This document shows, in pieces, positions 60,501-64,000 of a stretch of DNA of 64,000 nt; position 1 is the first letter of the stretch, and each line of letters opens with the position of its first letter. Source of the stretch: Ulota crispa (Eukaryota; Streptophyta; Bryopsida; Orthotrichales; Orthotrichaceae); NCBI GenBank assembly GCA_963920765.1, contig OY987243.1, positions 12,400,001-12,464,000 of the forward strand, given 5' to 3'. The notes beneath the pieces were generated by a model. That model had not been told where the DNA came from and ran no database searches. It saw only the letters and a list, made by a program, of their open reading frames with translations. Position numbers and translations under genes: made by a program.

Positions 60501-61998
60501 CAAAAGACGCAGTAATTAGTGCGCTCTGCACTAACAGGAGCAGTCGATGATGAAAACAAGCACGACAAGATGAAAAGTGAGTTGTGAGAGGTGAAACTTC
60601 TCTTTCTAAACTTCTCACTGCCCCATTCTTCACCTCCAAAGAAGAAAAATGAGGCAATGAAAAGATTCACACGCTAACAAAAATGAAAGCTCCAACCGTC
60701 AACAACAAAGAGCCACGTTTGACATTCTCATTCTCCACATGCGGCCAAGAAAGTGCTGTGACTACCCTACTGTCGCACAGAAAGCTGCACACTAGTCTTC
60801 GAAAATAACGCACCTGTGTCCACTTCGAAGAGGAGAAGATCACCCACTGCAAGTGCGTTGGCGGCCGTGCGAGTGCCCGCGTGAAGAAAGCCGCGGGAAC
60901 GAACCTCCGCGAACAAGAGCCGCCCTCCGCGGGTATGCACGCTTGCGCAATGATACGACCAACACTTGAGTGAGTTCCACTCTTGACAGCGTCGAACCGC
61001 ATCAGTCACTACAGCCCATGCACGAGGCGCCTGGAATCGAAGGCAACGCCAGGCGTTGGTGGTGGACTTGTAGACGGCCACAAACGACTCGAAGGTGAGA
61101 ACCACTTGATAGCAGTTGCTCTGCTCATCCACCACCATCGTAGCCTGCACGCCATTGTAGTACGCATCCTGCCAAGACTTCCATCTATACTCTGGAGGGA
61201 TGATCGCTGCCGGCAGCTCCCTGCACTCTCTCGTCAACGGGTTGCACACCAGAAGACGCTTCCAGTTATGGCTCCGCCGTATCGAATGGTTTGCTGGGAG
61301 TGTGAGCTGCCCGTTCAGGCGCGAGCTGCGGCGTGCCGGGACTCTGCCGTGGACGCTCTTGATGAGGAGCAAGCCACCTGCAAGGGGTCCACTCTTTTAG
61401 CCATGGAAATGCCGATGTGCAGCAAAGCTTGACTGAAATCGAACTGATCGTTGTTACTACAGCAAAAGCGGGCTACAGGGGAAGGCAAAGGGAATGGAAA
61501 TGGCGAGGCACATATACCAGCGCTGGCAATGATGTCGTCCCCCGGAAGGCTGAGTCGCTCCCATTCGTGCGGCAGATGAGTCAAGGGAGGCAGGGGCAGC
61601 GCCGTCGCGGACAAGCTGTGTGCTGTGGCATCCGAGTGAAAGATTCCGGACCACGACCATGAAAGCTCCGGCGAATTCAGATGAGGACCATCCCGGAACT
61701 TGATTTTGTTCCCGCTCCAGTTGTCGAGCTTGAAATACCCCTCACCCCAGCGTTGCACCCTCTTGATGATTATGGGGAAGTACCAGTCTCGGGTGTCGTC
61801 GTGCATGCGAGCTTGCGCGATGCGAATGACCATGACGGGATCCCACATGTTCCAATTCGGGCAGTTGAGCTGCGTGAGCCGGCGAACGGAAAGAGACGGC
61901 ATGAGGCTCCACATGACTAAGTCGGCTATGGTGGCCAAATCTGCATCCGCGAGCGTGTGCTCATGAGGCGGGGTTGTAATGGCTCTGCTGGTCGACAT
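57559..61998 (-). CDS. F-box/kelch-like protein, tandem copy B
   Basis: Same predicted role as copy A. Exons on the minus strand are 61998-61518, 61377-60814 and 58253-57559. They join in phase (GCTG|GTATAT, TTGCAG|GTGG, ACAG|GTGCGT, TTGTAG|TGAC) to 579 residues. Exon 1 has the same length as in copy A (481). Exon 2 is three codons shorter and exon 3 three codons longer, because the last acceptor lies elsewhere. The F-box (DLVMWSLMPSLSVRRLTQLN), LLVCNPLTRECRELP and VAVYKSTTNAWRCL are kept, as is the C-terminus RPSLHMRP. No stop or frameshift is seen, so both duplicates look functional. Intron 2 is about 2.6 kb against 1.7 kb in A, because of inserted repeats. Confidence 0.82.
59031..59780. 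repeat. Repeat cluster in intron 2 of F-box copy B
   Basis: It holds a diverged foldback of the AACACCATATTTG family (ATTAAATTGGGAAAAAC near 59040; its complement near 59548 and pieces near 59740) and, inside it, the dispersed repeat 59139-59424 shared with 16347-16636. A purine-rich AAAGAAAAAGAAAA stretch lies at about 59300-59345. Confidence 0.6.
59976..60382. mobile_element. TTAA-flanked CCC-terminus element in intron 2 of F-box copy B
   Basis: TTAA on both sides; left CCCTTAAGCGCCC, right the complement of CCCGTGAGTGCCC. About 400 bp, non-coding. Absent from copy A, which has a different TTAA element elsewhere in the same intron. Confidence 0.8.
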
Positions 61999-62099
61999 AC
62001 TGGATATACTATATCTGTACGTCACAAGGCGTGGAAAAGCTCGTTGCGTCAAGTGATGGCACCGAAAAGCATGAAAAGCACGAAAAGCACGAGCGATGG

Positions 62100-63341
62100 A
62101 ACCGAAAAGCAGGTGGCATCAAAGCGACGAAACATAATTCAGCGTTTTAGAGTTCTATCAGGAGAAATCCATGCAGCAATGCATTGCAAAACCATCAGCA
62201 AGTATAACACAGTGCTAGAAATATATCAAGTGCTGTCATTCTGGAAACCTCGACAACCTTGCTGGACAAAACTGAACACTCGCTGTTTCTCAAGCAGCAA
62301 GAGAAAGAGCAATGGATACATGTGGTGACAAAAAGTAACAAGTGGACCATTTTCAAGAAATGCAGGGAATAACAAATTAAGAGATCGTGACTTCGAAATT
62401 TTTAAAAAAACTACTAACGAGAGATTAAGCTGTGGTAGAAGTACCTTGAACCTCAAGCGATGCCGCAAAGATGAAGCAGGACATGGACATAATATGATAG
62501 TTAGAGAAGGAAGAGAAACCCGAAGTGCAACGGGGATGGCAAGCTAGAAAAACCCAGAAAGATGCTGGCTTTAAATGAGAGAGCAAAGTACCCTCCTGTC
62601 GAGACCAAAGATACTCTAGGCCGACCTCCTATATTCACACCCTCTAAGAACTTTCCCAAATAAGTCTCGGAAAGAACTCTACAAGACCAACATCGCACTA
62701 TCTTTAAAAGAATCAGTTTTACTGAATTTATGTGTTTTTCCAGAAATCTATGAGCGTGCTGTTGTTCATCAAATGACAGAAGTACATAACCTCACTGTCT
62801 TAATTTTTCAAGGCGGAGATACAAACCTAATCCAGCACGAAAATTCATTCAAGTAATCCAGAGTGAAATAGAAGACTAAGGGAAGAGAATTTTGTTTGGG
62901 AGTGATCTATCAATAGACTCTTCAATCCTAACCTGCAAGATTGGGAATTTGCAAGCAAATCAACCCGTGGCAATGGCGACCACAACAATGCCAGGCTAAT
63001 CTGATAGTCAGAGGAAAATTAGGCATCAACAACCTATTCTCCAACAGCGACAATTCTAAGACAACACCCAACCAAAACATAAAAATATCCTGCACAGAGG
63101 ACTTGAGCTTCGCTTCATAAGTTGTCAGCCTAGGTAAACTGGGAAAAAGAGTACACTCTGGGACATTCACTATTTTTGTCATTATGTAAAATTCAGCATA
63201 TTACACAAAAAAAAGCATGTCTGGTACAATATTGAAGTCTCCATGATTGCCTACAAGAATTTCAAGTAGGTTTCAACTTTGAGTTATACCTATACTTGCA
63301 TTCATTGTATGTAAGATTAAGGTGGTGTACAAAATGGTATC
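62100..63341. other. Upstream region of F-box copy B, no further gene seen
   Basis: The first 900 bp is alignable with the region upstream of copy A (for example GTGC(T/A)GAA...CCTTGC(T/A)GGACAAA near 62210 and 53400). The open frames here are not conserved in the other copy. Confidence 0.5.
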
Positions 63342-63588
63342 AACACCATATTTGCTAAATTAGGAAAAACAATACATTTTGGGACTTCTGAGGTTTTAAG
63401 CTAAAACCTTAGCTCGCAACGTTTTTTTGGTACACGTGCCCTCAACTGAGAGAAGGAATTTGCAAGGGAAAAAATCTTAGTGGCTTAGACTAAATCTGAT
63501 ATCTTTGAATCTAGTTTAAGGTAACTTTTTGGGTTTAAGGTGGAGTACAAAATGATACAACCGTTTTTCCCAATTTAACAAATATGGT
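63342..63588. repeat. Foldback element, AACACCATATTTG family, copy near right edge
   Basis: Left AACACCATATTTGCTAAATT, right AATTTAACAAATATGGT. The interior matches the insertion in the sorting-receptor intron 10 in reverse. Another end of the same family starts at 63931 and runs off the window. The open frame at 63635-63907 between them has no recognisable motif. Confidence 0.7.
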
Positions 63589-64000
63589 CTAACCTCTGTT
63601 TTTCCCACTTTACCTAATATGGTGTGAGGCCAAAGTGGGGGTCCGCTTTTTACAACATCTGCTAAAACTTGGATTTCCAGATGGCTACCTCATGCATCAA
63701 GTATGTGGCTTAATCTTTCTTCCGTTGTTGTCAGACGCTGATTGTGTTTTTACAGGAATAATAAAAGATCGAGGAAACCTCTTGTTGCGTGCAGATGGCT
63801 GGATTTCTCGTTTCAGTCAGGCACAAATTTTCAAGTTCTGGTTGCAGCCTAAAGGATTTTTTCTAAGTACGCGCGCCGTCACTGATTTTGCACTTAAGCA
63901 GTGCTAGCAACGTGCATTGCAACTCTGAAAAACACCATATTAGGTAAATTGGGAAAAAAGGTGTCCCAGTTCGTTTTCCCCTCCAAATCCAAAAAGTTAG

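Larger units (their letters stand above)
55530..62990. repeat. Tandem segmental duplication, copy B
   Basis: Direct-orientation counterpart of 45290-54170. It lacks two blocks of about 1.2-1.3 kb found in A. It carries an internal tandem duplication, in which the stretch CACATTAAATCTACAAGT...TGAACAATGGCCAAGTG at about 56286-56515 recurs at about 56558-56780. It also has extra repeat DNA in the F-box intron 2. Confidence 0.85.

Noticed and set aside
63635..63907. A 90-codon frame near the right edge
   Set aside because: It has no recognisable motif, lies between foldback-element ends and shows no splice partner.

Overview
This is nuclear DNA from a land plant. The evidence is spliced genes with GT-AG introns, a plant-type vacuolar sorting receptor, plant-type V-ATPase subunit e, an AKR4-like aldo-keto reductase, F-box/kelch-like proteins and several classes of plant MITE. 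Exons are fairly GC-rich; most intergenic DNA is AT-rich. The divergent protein sequences suggest a seedless plant, but I cannot name the clade or species with confidence.

Layout. An aldo-keto reductase gene on the minus strand is cut by the left edge (358-1869). A 11.5 kb AT-rich, MITE-filled stretch follows. A 71-residue V-ATPase subunit e gene (+) lies at 13397-14363. Another repeat-rich stretch (14.7-27.9 kb) holds a 671-bp near-perfect hairpin. A complete 11-exon vacuolar sorting receptor (+) lies at 28413-32371. A second, nearly identical V-ATPase subunit e gene (+) lies at 35899-36977. About 12 kb of repeats follows. The right end holds two tandem copies of one F-box/kelch-like gene (-), at 49606-53168 and 57559-61998, inside a segmental duplication of roughly 8 kb.

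By manual splicing, five of the six gene models are complete and keep reading frame across every exon. The two subunit e genes both give 71 residues and the two F-box genes both give 579. Subunit e (V-ATPase membrane sector) and the sorting receptor (cargo delivery to the vacuole) serve the same endomembrane system and share strand and neighbourhood. That is suggestive, but it may be chance.

The most striking non-genic signal is a family of about a dozen elements, 0.1-1.6 kb long, that start CCC(C/T)T and end with its complement. Most are flanked by TTAA or a one-base variant. This is the hallmark of piggyBac-type non-autonomous elements, which are unusual in plants. One copy sits in an intron of one F-box duplicate, and the other duplicate appears to carry the empty site. 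Tourist-like MITEs (GAGCATCTCC termini, 3-bp duplications), one Stowaway-like MITE and several foldback families fill much of the rest. I saw no transposase, LTR retrotransposon, tRNA, rRNA or CRISPR array.
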